64,000 bases of DNA from Hippasteria phrygiana (lineage: Eukaryota > Echinodermata > Asteroidea > Valvatida > Goniasteridae): assembly GCA_037893225.1 (NCBI GenBank), contig JAZGUH010000400.1, positions 1 to 64,000 of the forward strand, given 5' to 3'. The notes under the pieces were generated by a model. That model was not told the DNA's origin. It saw only the letters and a list, made by a program, of their open reading frames with translations, and searched no databases. The position numbers were made by a program, and so were the translations under genes. Positions 44,301 through 46,083 of the stretch are shown here, piece after piece (positions within the stretch are counted from its first letter, which is position 1; the number at the start of each line of letters is the position of its first letter).

Positions 44301-46079
44301 ATGAGCAGCGAGGTAGGCCCAACTCCGAATCAAAATTCATTTTTCTTCATTGCGAAGCTTTCGGGGAAATTATGGCTATGCAACCAGGATTGCAAAAGAG
44401 TCTGAAACTTTCTGGAAAGTTTGACATTTTTCATGGAAAGTTTAGGGAATGTCAAGAAAGTAGGAAGCTTTAGAACTTATTTATTTTAAGGAAGTCGTGG
44501 GTTCGAATCCCGCCCGAGTGGGCCTGTGGGTTTTTTCACGCAGGCTCTCGGGGAGCGCTCAGTGTACAGTGCTTTATATATTGCGTCGGGACGGGGCAAA
44601 AGAGAAAACATCTCTGTTCTAATTTACATCATCCCCCGACGCAAACATTCCATCTTCTGACTTATTTATTTTATTTATTTATTTTTAATAAATCCAACTC
44701 TCACTGCCAAAAAGGTCGAATTGCGGTTTGATGAAAGCAAATGAAAAAAAAAAAAAATTGGGCTATTAAATGTAAAGATTATATTTTCAGTTAAAAATAA
44801 ATCAAATGCTTCAAAACAAATACTATATAGCAGTAAGACTGACCCCTACACCCTAACAAAAAGAATGTTCGTTCAAATATGGTAAAATATTACTTTTGTT
44901 CAATAAGTAACAATATTATGATCTTTAAAATAAAAAAGGTTTAACTTACTTTTTTGTTGCCTGTAGCCTTCAATTGCCTTCAAAAAGATAAACCTTCTTT
45001 TTCTACATCAACATTTTTAATTTTAAAATTTCCACAAAAAATTCTAGTTTCCAGTGGACATTAGAATTCCTGGAAATTTTGCACCCCGAGATGCCACATT
45101 GTAATCCTCTAGTGTACTTGGTTCGTATCCCGCACAGGTGAACAGCGCCCTCAAGCAGAAGATCCGAAGGGTGAAGGAGAGTAGCTTGGGCGGAGCCTCA
45201 ACCATAGACTCGGTAAGATCATTCTTCCACCATCCTAGTCTTTCTTTCTTTCTTTCTTTCTTTCTTCTCTGTAAGGGGAAAAAATCGGCCAAAAATATCT
45301 GAAAATAAGTCTGCCAAAATAAGTGAAGACAAATAGGGGTGTTCATAATTTAGTATTCGATTATTCATAACTGGGTTTGATTGAATATTTGAATATTTAA
45401 TATATTCAGATGCAACTGCACGCCGCGCCGGAAAAAAGTTGCACACAAAGAACACTGGTGTTTTACGTGCGGCGATCGATATCATGGACAGCCTGATTGA
45501 CATTTTATATTTTTTGATGGGTACATATAATATATATAATGTTCTTATAACAAAAAAACCTAACCCCAGCCTGCGTTTTTGCAGGAATTATTGTGTCACG
45601 GGTCAAGTGTGAAGGGTTTTATGCACAGGAACAATAAACCTCTGTCCACAAAAAGTTTGACGGCATTTGACACTGCTAAGCACCATAACTTTTCTATGAA
45701 AATAGCACCAAAAAACCTGAAAAGGTATGTGAATATTCAATTGACAAGCAATAATTCAAATATTCGGAACAGCCCTAGACCAGGCTGCATTTTCGTGACT
45801 GCTTTTGACGTGGATAGAACTCTTGTGTGTATTCTTGTGTGATGAAGATTTCCGCAAGTTGTAAGACTGAATGACACCTGTATCTTGTGGTGGTTCAATT
45901 TTTTTTTCATGGGTCTTAAGGTTATTGCGCTTGGACTTGTTCAATTCTAAGTATGAACATAACTTTTCCCAATCCAGCTCCATTCTAAATGCCTCATGAA
46001 TGCTGAAAAGGCCCCACTGTATGAGGTTTTCTTGCCTCTGGACGCCGAAGTTGACATTCCGTACTATCTGTACGAATAA
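8831..46079 (+). CDS. adhesion GPCR with discoidin (F5/8C), mucin-like and GAIN/GPS domains (27 coding exons)
   Basis: This is a cell-surface class B2 (adhesion) receptor, assembled from 27 exons with consistent GT-AG sites and phases into about 1174 codons. Order by residue: signal peptide 1-25; Cys-containing N-terminal modules 26-245; F5/8 type C domain 246-393, bounded by C246 and C393; small four-Cys module 396-419; Thr/Ser/Pro stalk about 420-525; GAIN domain about 530-866 with the GPS at 820-858; seven helices about 874-1112; cytoplasmic tail to 1174. GPS hallmarks are present: C820, W823, W833, C838, C850, C852 and the cleavage triad H854-M855-T856. By family knowledge, self-cleavage before T856 would expose a tethered agonist beginning TNYAILMWLG, and C939 and C1011 would form the conserved extracellular disulfide. 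Helix 6 carries LLPILGVTW, a class hallmark. F5/8C domains usually bind cell-surface or matrix ligands; the ligand here is unknown. Orthology to a named vertebrate receptor is unclear. The start exon is the least certain part. Confidence 0.9.
9079..9443. mobile_element. TTAA-flanked element with ATCCAACA internal repeats
   Basis: TTAA at 9079-9082 is followed by CCATAACCC, and the right end reads GGGTTAGGG followed by TTAA at 9440-9443. The interior is a degenerate array of CTGCTAAATCCAACAAAATCC in both orientations. TTAA target duplications with CCC...GGG ends are typical of piggyBac-type elements. A related internal array lies at 29.43-29.87 kb. Confidence 0.7.
10007..10052 (+). promoter_or_regulatory. 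AGGTCA direct-repeat cluster (DR1-like)
   Basis: GAGGTCAAAGGTCAC at about 10006 and CAGGTCAAAGGTCATC shortly after each hold two AGGTCA half-sites spaced by one base. This is the DR1 arrangement bound by HNF4/RXR-type nuclear receptors. A third half-site follows (GAGGTCAAG). Similar motifs recur at about 35297 and 35427, so they may simply be repeat-borne. Function is not shown. Confidence 0.3.
10496..10665 (+). CDS. aGPCR exon 2: Cys-rich N-terminal segment
   Basis: The acceptor ATTCATAG precedes and the donor GAG|GTAGGT follows. It encodes residues 25-81, starting KSCLNKAECQPNITC and ending TKCCEHLGTCGGETE, with eight Cys and at least two N-glycosylation sequons (NIT, NGS). The domain type is not recognised; the Cys spacing suggests a small disulfide-bonded extracellular module. 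Phases are 1 in, 0 out. Confidence 0.88.
10761..10898. mobile_element. MITE with inverted ends and internal GAGCATG repeats
   Basis: The left end AGACATACCGGTCCTTT is mirrored by AAAGGGACCGGTATGTCT ending at 10898. Between them lie four or five copies of TCTGAGC(A/G)TG with GTGC-type spacers. It starts 96 bp after the exon 2 donor. Confidence 0.75.
11215..12312. mobile_element. about 1.1-kb element with inverted ends (GGCC...TTGTTTGGTTGTCCTC)
   Basis: At the left, AGGCCCAAAACAAAAATTG is followed by TTTGGTTGTCCTC. At the right, GAGGACAACCAAACAAA is followed by a T run and GGCCT near 12311. These are inverted counterparts of about 35-40 bp. The interior includes a 45-bp tandem duplication near 11775-11840 (AAAATAAAGTAAGCCTTGG). 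A 122-codon open frame at 11408-11776 has no recognisable domain. No transposase is present, so it is a non-autonomous element. Confidence 0.65.
12611..13500. mobile_element. inverted-repeat element carrying a helicase fragment
   Basis: The left arm (12611-about 12740, with AGTCTTGGTTCCAAGACGTCC, then AGCGCCCTCT, a CA run, GCCAAGGCCAAATCGCT) reappears inverted at about 13370-13500 in the same order, including the mirrored GT run. Both arms are imperfect but unmistakable. The interior carries minus-strand coding remains of a RecQ-like helicase (12844-13170) and a 32-bp perfect hairpin centred near 13345 (CAGTTCTGCTCG and its complement). Confidence 0.75.
12844..13170 (-). pseudogene. RecQ/DEAD-like helicase fragment
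   Basis: Minus-strand reading from about 13170 gives HDLFVNLPTGFGKSVIFQAA, in which PTGFGKS is a Walker A box. After a frameshift near 13080 it continues with ALIIVVVPLKALAVEHRAE, matching helicase motif Ia of RecQ-type enzymes (VVxPLxAL). The motif order and the distance between motifs (about 40 residues) fit this family. Later motifs (DExH, III-VI) are absent, so this is a captured or truncated fragment between inverted repeats in a receptor intron. It could also be a remnant of a mobile element that normally encodes such a helicase. Confidence 0.72.
13510..13620 (+). repeat. six-copy minisatellite of octamer motif ATGCAAAT
   Basis: Units of 20-22 bp reading GGCATGAATATGCAAATT place the perfect octamer ATGCAAAT (the POU/Oct-factor consensus) at 13510, 13532, 13552, 13572, 13592 and 13613. 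All have the same orientation and near-constant helical spacing. The array lies about 220 bp upstream of exon 3 and directly after the inverted-repeat element. An intronic enhancer is possible; a neutral minisatellite is the default view. Confidence 0.85.
13838..13957 (+). CDS. aGPCR exon 3
   Basis: Acceptor TTATCTCAG, donor AAG|GTATGT, phases 0-0, 40 codons (residues 82-121) reading VAGWVSVRSTNIELDSVPYN and ending SSEPSVIK. The alternating hydrophobic pattern suggests beta-strands. No named domain is recognised. Confidence 0.85.
14404..14930. mobile_element. TTAA-type MITE with 15-bp perfect inverted ends
   Basis: CCCTTTAACCGTCAA at the left (after TTAA 14404-14407) is exactly inverted as TTGACGGTTAAAGGG at the right, followed by TTTT (a decayed TTAA). 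The interior is AT-rich and noncoding. The ends resemble piggyBac-type termini. Confidence 0.75.
15270..15605 (+). repeat. interspersed repeat D, copy 1
   Basis: It begins AAGGTAGTATACAACATTTG and contains TTTTGTGTGCCATAGATGCTG, TTGGTTCCCTGACCC and CATGATTTCACAGGATG. Matching copies are at 23712-24075 (same strand) and 33925-34325 (reverse). No reading frame or target duplication is visible, so the class is unknown. Confidence 0.75.
15707..15875 (+). CDS. aGPCR exon 4
   Basis: Acceptor CCCGTATCAG, donor GACA|GTAGGT, phases 0-1, residues 122-177: SAYVGSWSTLKQDGFAFPSQ onward, with one Cys and Trp-rich stretches (WPEWYQVTVNVV). With exon 3 it may form one unrecognised beta-sandwich-like module. 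Confidence 0.88.
16273..16491 (-). mobile_element. TTAA-type MITE (CCCCTTGAG family), reverse copy
   Basis: The right end reads TGCTCAAGGGG followed by TTAA at 16488-16491, and the left end AAAACCCCATGCGTACAG. It is the reverse of the element at 39814-40102, sharing CCAACAATGGAT, TGCACAAAC and CATCCGGCC blocks. Confidence 0.72.
16700..16837 (+). CDS. aGPCR exon 5: Cys-rich segment
   Basis: Acceptor CATTGTAG, donor CTTG|GTAGGT, phases 1-1, residues 178-223. It reads LDVDSQRSKDCLCDVAWDCK, then ESLCWVETQNVSNGG, with four Cys and two sequons (NVS and NAS, the latter near the end). The exon is phase-symmetric and could be skipped without a frameshift. Confidence 0.88.
17085..17380. repeat. interspersed repeat with TGACAAAGTGTCTTGCTCA core
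   Basis: Shared blocks TACCCCTGCTCATCAG and TGACAAAGTGTCTTGCTCA recur at 28695-28870, so this is a dispersed family. The right part has AACTCGAACCCACAATCTGC, which resembles an inverted tRNA B-box, so it may be SINE-derived. Confidence 0.6.
17469..17695 (+). CDS. aGPCR exon 6: start of F5/8C (discoidin) domain
   Basis: Acceptor TTTTTTTTAG, donor CAG|GTGAGT, phases 1-0, residues 224-299. From C246 it shows the discoidin pattern: CRSPENVSIVNYTASSYFAL, then FWPEQAKIDLFNF, then GGWGPELDDTDIWFQ. In the family the first Cys pairs with a Cys at the domain end, present in exon 8 (C393). Confidence 0.92.
17696..19040. other. intron 6, no gene seen
   Basis: There is an AAT-type microsatellite at about 17940-17970. 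The stretch 18040-18620 mixes GC-richer blocks with short open segments such as KWDWLEKEVDKGRQE near 18535-18580, which look like a decayed transposon-encoded protein but cannot be assigned. Confidence 0.3.
19041..19181 (+). CDS. aGPCR exon 7: F5/8C domain middle
   Basis: Acceptor CTTCAAACAG, donor ACG|GTAAAG, phases 0-0, residues 300-346. It reads VNLEEDTIISGIVTQGVAVN, then VDKFTIKYMDSDD, matching the family pattern (VDL..ITGIATQG....V..Y.V.YS.D). Confidence 0.92.
19252..19380 (+). repeat. tRNA-derived SINE fragment (family E, copy 1)
   Basis: It contains GGTACGGTATTCCGGAGGTC, then the B-box-like GGTTCGAATCCCGC, then a body reading TCACTTTGAAAATGTATTCA and GTCAGTTTCCCTTGTGGATT. The same body follows at 24865-24988. 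The A-box half is missing here; the copy at 35680-35830 has it. Confidence 0.75.
19414..19558 (+). CDS. aGPCR exon 8: end of F5/8C domain
   Basis: Acceptor TACTTGGCAG, donor CCCC|GTACGT, phases 0-1, residues 347-394. It reads EFVAGARLDTKMTNHLVTPI and ends GLRLELLGCP. LRLELLGC is the hallmark C-terminal strand of F5/8C domains, with C393 closing the disulfide. Confidence 0.93.
19703..19890 (+). repeat. interspersed repeat K copy
   Basis: AAAAGGCCACTCAAGG and GGCTACAAAAAGA followed by a purine-rich body match the copies at 30095-30360 and 40495-40745 and the reverse copy at 3012-3245. Confidence 0.6.
20331..20367 (-). ncRNA. hammerhead-ribozyme-like hairpin of a Penelope-like element
   Basis: On the minus strand CTGAGGA precedes a 7-bp stem (CGGACAG / CTGTCCG with a 6-nt loop), then AAACGTC. 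The order CUGANGA, stem II, (G)AAAC is that of hammerhead cores, which are known from Penelope-like element ends. However, the G before AAA would have to be shared with the stem, so activity is doubtful. Confidence 0.4.
20475..20605 (-). pseudogene. Penelope-like element: C-terminal end of GIY-YIG endonuclease (minus strand)
   Basis: The minus-strand frame reads RIREAIEIRKHNTVSQDIRF, then HINDIWSQLLKHH, and ends at a stop at 20477-20475. RIREAIEI is the conserved end of the GIY-YIG domain in Penelope-like elements. The hammerhead-like hairpin lies in its 3' region. It joins head-to-head with the plus-strand fragment starting near 20608. Confidence 0.75.
20608..20955 (+). pseudogene. Penelope-like element: GIY-YIG endonuclease fragment (plus strand)
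   Basis: The plus frame reads VYLTAPDKIQAQLQTHKDK, then GVYRIPN (the GIY half), RLKEHQAHDRKGEIDKSAII, and RHIRESIEIRKH. Compared with the family, the segment between GVYRIP and RL.EH is shortened: the usual Cys motif and YIGETGR part are missing, so the nuclease is defective. The reverse transcriptase half is not present. Confidence 0.78.
21290..21440 (+). repeat. two adjacent minisatellites (21-bp and 15-bp units)
   Basis: Four units of about 21 bp with GAGCTCAAT...GGC(A/G)GA are followed by five units of about 15 bp reading CCCGATCCCAGTGG. Open frames across them (PELN or GPDPS repeats) are a product of the repeat and not evidence of a gene. Confidence 0.8.
22149..22223 (+). CDS. aGPCR exon 9: four-Cys mini-module
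   Basis: Acceptor TTTGTCCAG, donor GAAG|GTGAGA, phases 1-1, residues 395-419: CSVDGDCTEFDNGLC, then EPEKFCSYEG. Four Cys in 25 residues form a compact unit between the discoidin domain and the mucin-like stalk. It is symmetric and so a candidate cassette exon. Confidence 0.85.
23411..23433. repeat. poly(G) tract, 23 nt
   Basis: An uninterrupted G run inside repeat K; the other K copies lack it, so it expanded in place. Confidence 0.9.
23562..23700 (+). repeat. tRNA-derived SINE
   Basis: The A-box-like TGGTCGAGTGGTTAAG and B-box GGTTCGAATCC are spaced about 40 bp apart in a Ser/Leu-tRNA-like head, followed by a body CCTGTGAAATTGTTTTCCCA. There is no consistent cloverleaf, so it is not a functional tRNA gene. 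Confidence 0.75.
23712..24075 (+). repeat. interspersed repeat D, copy 2
   Basis: It starts AAGGTAGTATAATACACC and shares CTGGTTCCCTGA, the AAACGGAGCAGTTTATA block and CATGATTTCACAGGATGC with copies 1 and 3. Confidence 0.75.
24359..24744 (+). CDS. aGPCR exon 10: mucin-like Thr/Ser/Pro stalk
   Basis: Acceptor TAAATTCAG, donor CAAGAA|GTACGT, phases 1-0, residues 420-548. It is the largest exon and is dominated by Thr, Ser, Pro and Ala (for example TTTDMPTANGPTSAM, TTPPNAPPQTTTQSPGTS), so it is probably heavily O-glycosylated. The last 25 codons (KIEKKINELTNAVNLPQE) are helical and begin the GAIN domain. Reading through the donor hits a stop at 24798; the donor is needed to keep phase with exon 11. 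Confidence 0.92.
24865..24988 (+). repeat. tRNA-derived SINE fragment (family E, copy 2)
   Basis: The block GGTCGCAGGTTCGAATCCCG, then TCCTGCCAGTTTCTTTGTTC, and the tail GTCAGTTTCCCTTGTGGATT match copy 1 almost base for base. Confidence 0.78.
25314..25470 (+). repeat. tRNA-derived SINE, second type
   Basis: The A-box-like TGGCCTAGTGGTTTGGAG and B-box GGGTTCGAGCCCC are followed by a body that ends near GGACAAGTTACCC. It differs from family E. Confidence 0.7.
26046..26312 (+). CDS. aGPCR exon 11: GAIN subdomain A
   Basis: Acceptor CATGTACAG, donor AAA|GTAAGA, phases 0-0, residues 549-637: EKKVLEDLLLNVDLTSSAVI onward with VGLDVIRNITTD and several sequons. The helical, Leu-rich pattern fits the helical half of the GAIN domain. 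Confidence 0.9.
26572..26640 (+). CDS. aGPCR exon 12: GAIN domain
   Basis: Acceptor CCAATGCAG, donor AAG|GTAAAG, phases 0-0, 23 codons (residues 638-660): EYLVVSSLILDEDRADAWNQ. A small symmetric exon within the helical half of GAIN. Confidence 0.87.
26929..27094. mobile_element. MITE with AAGGCCGGTTCA inverted ends, complete copy
   Basis: The left end AAGGCCGGTTCATAC is inverted exactly at the right (GTATGAACCGGCCTT). The interior contains TTGAACACATTTAAACTTGT. A right-truncated relative lies at 52583-52740. Confidence 0.8.
27215..28340. mobile_element. internally deleted relative of the Tc1-type transposon
   Basis: The left part has the same ATTCAATTT / TTCGTTTT repeat fabric as 1-360, and the right part (28085-28340) the same GAAATTGAATGA / AATTGAATGAGCC fabric as 2000-2264. 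Bases 27776-27860 still match the last part of the transposase (GGCATGTATGTTTGGCAG and GGTTGTACCATC, as at 829-850). Most of the coding region is lost. It lies in the receptor intron between exons 12 and 13. Confidence 0.82.
28490..28601 (+). CDS. aGPCR exon 13: GAIN domain
   Basis: Acceptor TTTTTTTCAG, donor ATCG|GTAAAT, phases 0-1, residues 661-697: ESVVGPVGIVASVENVFMQV onward to FTEENI. Beginning of the beta-rich half of GAIN. Confidence 0.88.
28695..28870. repeat. interspersed repeat (TGACAAAGTGTCTTGCTCA family), copy 2
   Basis: It shares TACCCCTGCTCATCAGACC and ATGACAAAGTGTCTTGCTCA with 17085-17380. Confidence 0.6.
29301..29368. mobile_element. 68-bp TTAA-flanked mini element
   Basis: TTAACCCTAACCCCCTTGGG at the left and CAGGGTTAGGGTTAA at the right form inverted ends with intact TTAA duplications. 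It is the shortest member of the group in this window. Confidence 0.75.
29429..29872. repeat. TTAA-type element with ATCCAACA/TGTTGGAT internal repeats
   Basis: The left end TTAACCCTAACCCTGCTAAA is typical. The interior has many copies of TTGGATTTTGTTGGA and its inverse. The expected right end (GGTTAGGG, TTAA) is degraded (GGTGGTTATGTT) and runs into the polypyrimidine tract of the exon 14 acceptor, about 14 bp before the exon. Confidence 0.7.
29887..30036 (+). CDS. aGPCR exon 14: GAIN domain
   Basis: Acceptor TTGTTTTCAG, donor CCAG|GTGAGA, phases 1-1, residues 698-747: GVMLGQSKKTFVDVGFKHTF and on to VFIDKGSFANHQKVKNLPG. Beta-strand pattern of GAIN subdomain B. The acceptor lies against a repeat. 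Confidence 0.88.
30095..30360 (+). repeat. interspersed repeat K copy
   Basis: GAACAAGGCTAAATATCACTC, GATACAAGAGGTAGGATGA and GAAACATGCACCAGG match the copy at 40495-40745. Confidence 0.65.
30361..32370. other. intron 14, no gene that I can support
   Basis: The stretch 30690-31300 is less AT-rich and has a 38-codon minus-strand frame at 31064-31180 (MSESDDSWEQTASM...) that resembles the acidic start of a transposon-borne protein but is too short to assign. The rest is AT-rich, with low-complexity TTAAATTAAAT-type sequence at 32100-32175. Confidence 0.35.
32371..32484. repeat. TTAA-type element remnant
   Basis: CTGCTGAATCCAACAGAATCC, an inverted half (TTGGATATCGTTGGATTTAA), then GGTTAGGG and TTAA at 32481-32484. 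The left end is missing. Confidence 0.6.
32496..32949. mobile_element. hAT-like MITE with GTACCCG internal repeats
   Basis: The ends TAGGGTTCTGCATTTAC and GATGCACAGCCCTA are inverted. They are flanked by an 8-bp target duplication (AAACCCAC at 32488-32495, AAACCCAA at 32950-32957, one mismatch), the length typical of hAT insertions. Copies of (G)GTACCCGG cluster near both ends. Confidence 0.78.
33017..33207 (+). CDS. aGPCR exon 15: GAIN subdomain B
   Basis: Acceptor CTCAACAG, donor AGCAAT|GTAAGA, phases 1-0, residues 748-811: YNSLKVIVLKFSSIEKVLDN and on to GSDVYPLPLTFKLGHSN. LKVIVLKF, the SDILSVSV strand and PLPLTFKL are the strands that precede the GPS in GAIN domains. Confidence 0.92.
33214..33499. 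mobile_element. TTAA-flanked element with AATCCTCCA internal repeats, adjacent to a splice donor
   Basis: TTAACCCTAACTC at the left and GGGTTAGGGTTAA at the right enclose a degenerate AATCCTCCA array in both orientations. The left TTAA begins immediately after the six-base donor GTAAGA of exon 15. The termini match those of the ATCCAACA-type elements although the interior differs. Confidence 0.75.
33820..33895 (+). repeat. tRNA-derived SINE fragment (family E, copy 3)
   Basis: GAGCGCCGGTACGATATTCC, then GAGGTCGCAGGTTCGAATCC. It abuts repeat D copy 3. Confidence 0.7.
33925..34325 (-). repeat. interspersed repeat D, copy 3 (reverse)
   Basis: It reads as the reverse complement of copies 1 and 2: CATCCTGAGAAATCATG, then TTGTCTGAAGTAGGGTCAGA, then GTATACTACCTTT at the end. 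It carries about 60 bp of extra sequence near 34040-34100 that includes a GATGGTCAGCTGACCATC palindrome. Confidence 0.75.
34359..34405 (+). CDS. aGPCR exon 16: start of GPS motif
   Basis: Acceptor CTTTTTGTAG, donor AAGG|GTAAGT, phases 0-2, 47 nt (residues 812-827): PHEGENPECSFWESEG. C820 and W823 are the first conserved Cys and Trp of the GPS (C.fW). Confidence 0.92.
34406..35056. other. intron 16, AT-rich, nothing recognised
   Basis: Long T- and A-rich stretches; no repeat shared with the rest of the window was noticed and no reading frame is of interest. Confidence 0.5.
35057..35177 (+). CDS. aGPCR exon 17: GPS cleavage site and tethered agonist
   Basis: Acceptor CACTTGCAG, donor GAG|GTAGAT, phases 2-0, residues 827-867: KISGQWSADGCKTTELSK, then TNCSCNHMTNYAILMWLGPE. 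The pattern W..DGC...T.C.CNH.TN.AiLM is the diagnostic GPS. Cleavage is expected between M855 and T856, and His 854 is the catalytic base in the family. Here Met replaces the more usual Leu before the scissile bond, a conservative change. Confidence 0.95.
35680..35830 (+). repeat. tRNA-derived SINE (family E, most complete copy)
   Basis: It has the A-box GATGGCTCAGTTGGTAGAGC and B-box GGAGGTTCAAATCTTGC, followed by the family E body (TTTCTTTGTTCACTT). The A-box to B-box spacing is tRNA-like, but the 3' side does not close an acceptor stem. Confidence 0.78.
36154..36414. mobile_element. MITE with AGAGAGGTTT / AGCGCACG inverted ends
   Basis: AGAGAGGTTTTTCAGCGCAC at the left is mirrored by GCGTGCGCTAACGAAACATC and TCT at the right. 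The interior is noncoding. Intron between exons 17 and 18. Confidence 0.6.
36569..36669 (+). CDS. aGPCR exon 18: transmembrane helix 1
   Basis: Acceptor TTCTTACAG, donor CTCAG|GTGAGC, phases 0-2, residues 868-900: DNVPNHALEVISTVGCLVSI, then SALALALALLLYL. A 22-residue hydrophobic helix begins soon after the GPS, as expected. Confidence 0.94.
36778..36976. mobile_element. hairpin MITE
   Basis: TTTACATCTATATTGAAATTTG, with TATGCGCACGCATTGTGTTTTGC further in, is mirrored by GCAAAACGCGATGCGTGCGC and CACATTTGAATATAG plus TAGATGTAAA. Arms of about 60-75 bp with mismatches. Confidence 0.65.
37856..37961 (+). CDS. aGPCR exon 19: transmembrane helix 2
   Basis: Acceptor GACCCACAG, donor CCG|GTAAAT, phases 2-0, residues 901-936: SSLSSERIIIHMHLMSVTLV, then AMVIFVAGADKTDNP. 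I.iH..L...L..a...F is the typical helix 2 pattern. Confidence 0.94.
37989..38296. mobile_element. TTAA-type repeat, copy related to 43870-44169
   Basis: TTAAACCTTGAATACGG starts it. Shared blocks with 43870-44169 include GCACGTACTCAAT, GAATAGATGGAG, TTTCAAACAAAGCTTTCA and AGTGTGGTGCCTATTGT. Its right end is lost before the AAGGGGTTAA terminus. It begins only 27 bp after the exon 19 donor. Confidence 0.65.
38305..38333. repeat. poly(C) tract, 29 nt
   Basis: A long uninterrupted C run in the intron between exons 19 and 20, directly after a TTAA-type repeat. Confidence 0.9.
38717..38870 (+). CDS. aGPCR exon 20: helix 3 to start of helix 4
   Basis: Acceptor TTCCGATCAG, donor TGGG|GTAGGT, phases 0-1, residues 937-987: LLCQFITIALHFFYMSMFSW, MLVEGIHLYRQII, then RLWVYFAIGWG. 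C939, the FSWML.EG.hLY motif and the GWG turn are hallmarks of adhesion GPCRs. Confidence 0.96.
38925..39219. mobile_element. MITE with CACGGGGG(T/A)GAGATTT inverted ends, copy 1
   Basis: The left end GTGCACGGGGGAGAGATTTC is mirrored by AAATCTCACCCCCGTGTGC. The internal sequence GATTTCAGGATTTTTGGTGA is shared with the copy at 47372-47683. Confidence 0.75.
39814..40102 (+). mobile_element. TTAA-type MITE (CCCCTTGAG family), complete copy
   Basis: It starts TTAACCCCTTGAGTACGG and ends CGTACGCAAGGGGTTAA, so the TTAA duplication is intact and the CCCCTTG(A/C)GTACGG ends are inverted. A CCAACAATGGATTGAAACTG block is internally duplicated. The reverse relative is at 16273-16491. Confidence 0.8.
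40324..40390 (+). CDS. aGPCR exon 21: helix 4 and second extracellular loop
   Basis: Acceptor TTTTCACAG, donor AAGTT|GTAAGT, phases 1-2, residues 988-1009: IPIIVVGITSGIFFNKYKDH. Short, with excellent splice sites. Confidence 0.94.
40495..40745 (+). repeat. interspersed repeat K copy
   Basis: GAACAAGGCTAAAAGCTACTC, GATACAAGAGGTAGGAATTC and GAAACATGCAACCAGGCAATG; the longest intact member in the window. Confidence 0.65.
41354..41420 (+). CDS. aGPCR exon 22: second extracellular loop and helix 5 start
   Basis: Acceptor TTTTTTACAG, donor ACTG|GTAAGT, phases 2-0, residues 1010-1032: FCWLDVEDGSIWAFTGPIIP. C1011 followed by WL, then W.F.GP, are conserved; C1011 is expected to pair with C939. Confidence 0.95.
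41823..41911 (+). CDS. aGPCR exon 23: helix 5 and third intracellular loop
   Basis: Acceptor TTTCTTGCAG, donor GCCAA|GTAAGC, phases 0-2, residues 1033-1061: VNFVVLIMVSRIVMSAAKLQ, then KEKPAFNSAK. The VN..vlI.V.r pattern is typical. Confidence 0.95.
42698..42818 (+). CDS. aGPCR exon 24: helices 6 and 7
   Basis: Acceptor TGTTGACAG, donor TTTCAG|GTATGG, phases 2-0, residues 1062-1102: AGLRSSLLLLPILGVTWIVG, then YFIHFDVSLQFIYVILNAFQ. LLPILGVTW and the NAFQG that continues into the next exon are strong class signatures. The donor (GTATGG) is a little weak. Confidence 0.96.
43165..43582. mobile_element. hAT-like MITE with perfect 8-bp target duplication
   Basis: The ends TAGGGCTGTTCA and GGACAGCCCTA are inverted. 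They are flanked by CATATTAC on both sides (43157-43164 and 43583-43590), an exact 8-bp duplication. TATTCGAATATTCG-type motifs are repeated near both ends. No transposase. It lies between exons 24 and 25. Confidence 0.88.
43870..44169. mobile_element. TTAA-type repeat, right end intact
   Basis: It shares GCACGTACTCAAT, GTAATGAATAGATGGAG and GTGTGGTGCCTATTGT with 37989-38296, and ends ACACAAGGGGTTAA. It contains a short G run (GAAAGGGGGGGC). It ends about 100 bp before exon 25. Confidence 0.65.
44271..44312 (+). CDS. aGPCR exon 25: 42-nt microexon, end of helix 7
   Basis: Acceptor CTCTTTACAG, donor GAG|GTAGGC, phases 0-0, 14 codons: GFFMALFHCFMSSE (residues 1103-1116). This completes the FQGFF...FHC motif at the end of helix 7. 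Skipping keeps frame but would remove the conserved helix 7/8 junction. Confidence 0.94.
44485..44650 (+). repeat. tRNA-derived SINE tail
   Basis: GTGGGTTCGAATCCCGCC (B-box), then CACGCAGGCTCTCGGGGAGC, and a body ending GGACGGGGCAAAAGAG. The A-box half is missing. The body is distantly like that at 23562-23700. Confidence 0.65.
45138..45212 (+). CDS. aGPCR exon 26: cytoplasmic tail
   Basis: Acceptor CCCGCACAG, donor TCG|GTAAGA, phases 0-0, residues 1117-1141: VNSALKQKIRRVKESSLGGA, then STIDS. A basic juxtamembrane stretch followed by Ser-rich sequence is typical of the start of adhesion GPCR tails. Confidence 0.93.
45334..45777. mobile_element. hAT-like MITE, second TAGGG(G/C)TGTTCA copy
   Basis: It starts TAGGGGTGTTCATAATTTAG and ends GGAACAGCCCTA, with a body similar to 43165-43582 (GGTGTTTTACGTG, AACAATAAACCTC, CACAAAAAGTTTG). 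No clean 8-bp duplication is visible, so one flank has changed. It sits between exons 26 and 27. Confidence 0.78.
45978..46079 (+). CDS. aGPCR exon 27: last coding exon and stop
   Basis: Acceptor CCCAATCCAG, then 33 codons LHSKCLMNAEKAPLYEVFLP...YYLYE and TAA at 46077-46079, phase 0. The total tail is 58 residues. After the stop only CTCG precedes a strong donor (GTGAGT at 46084), so the exon may end at 46083. Confidence 0.88.
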   Translation, partial: LHSKCLMNAEKAPLYEVFLPLDAEVDIPYYLYE

Positions 46080-46083
46080 CTCG

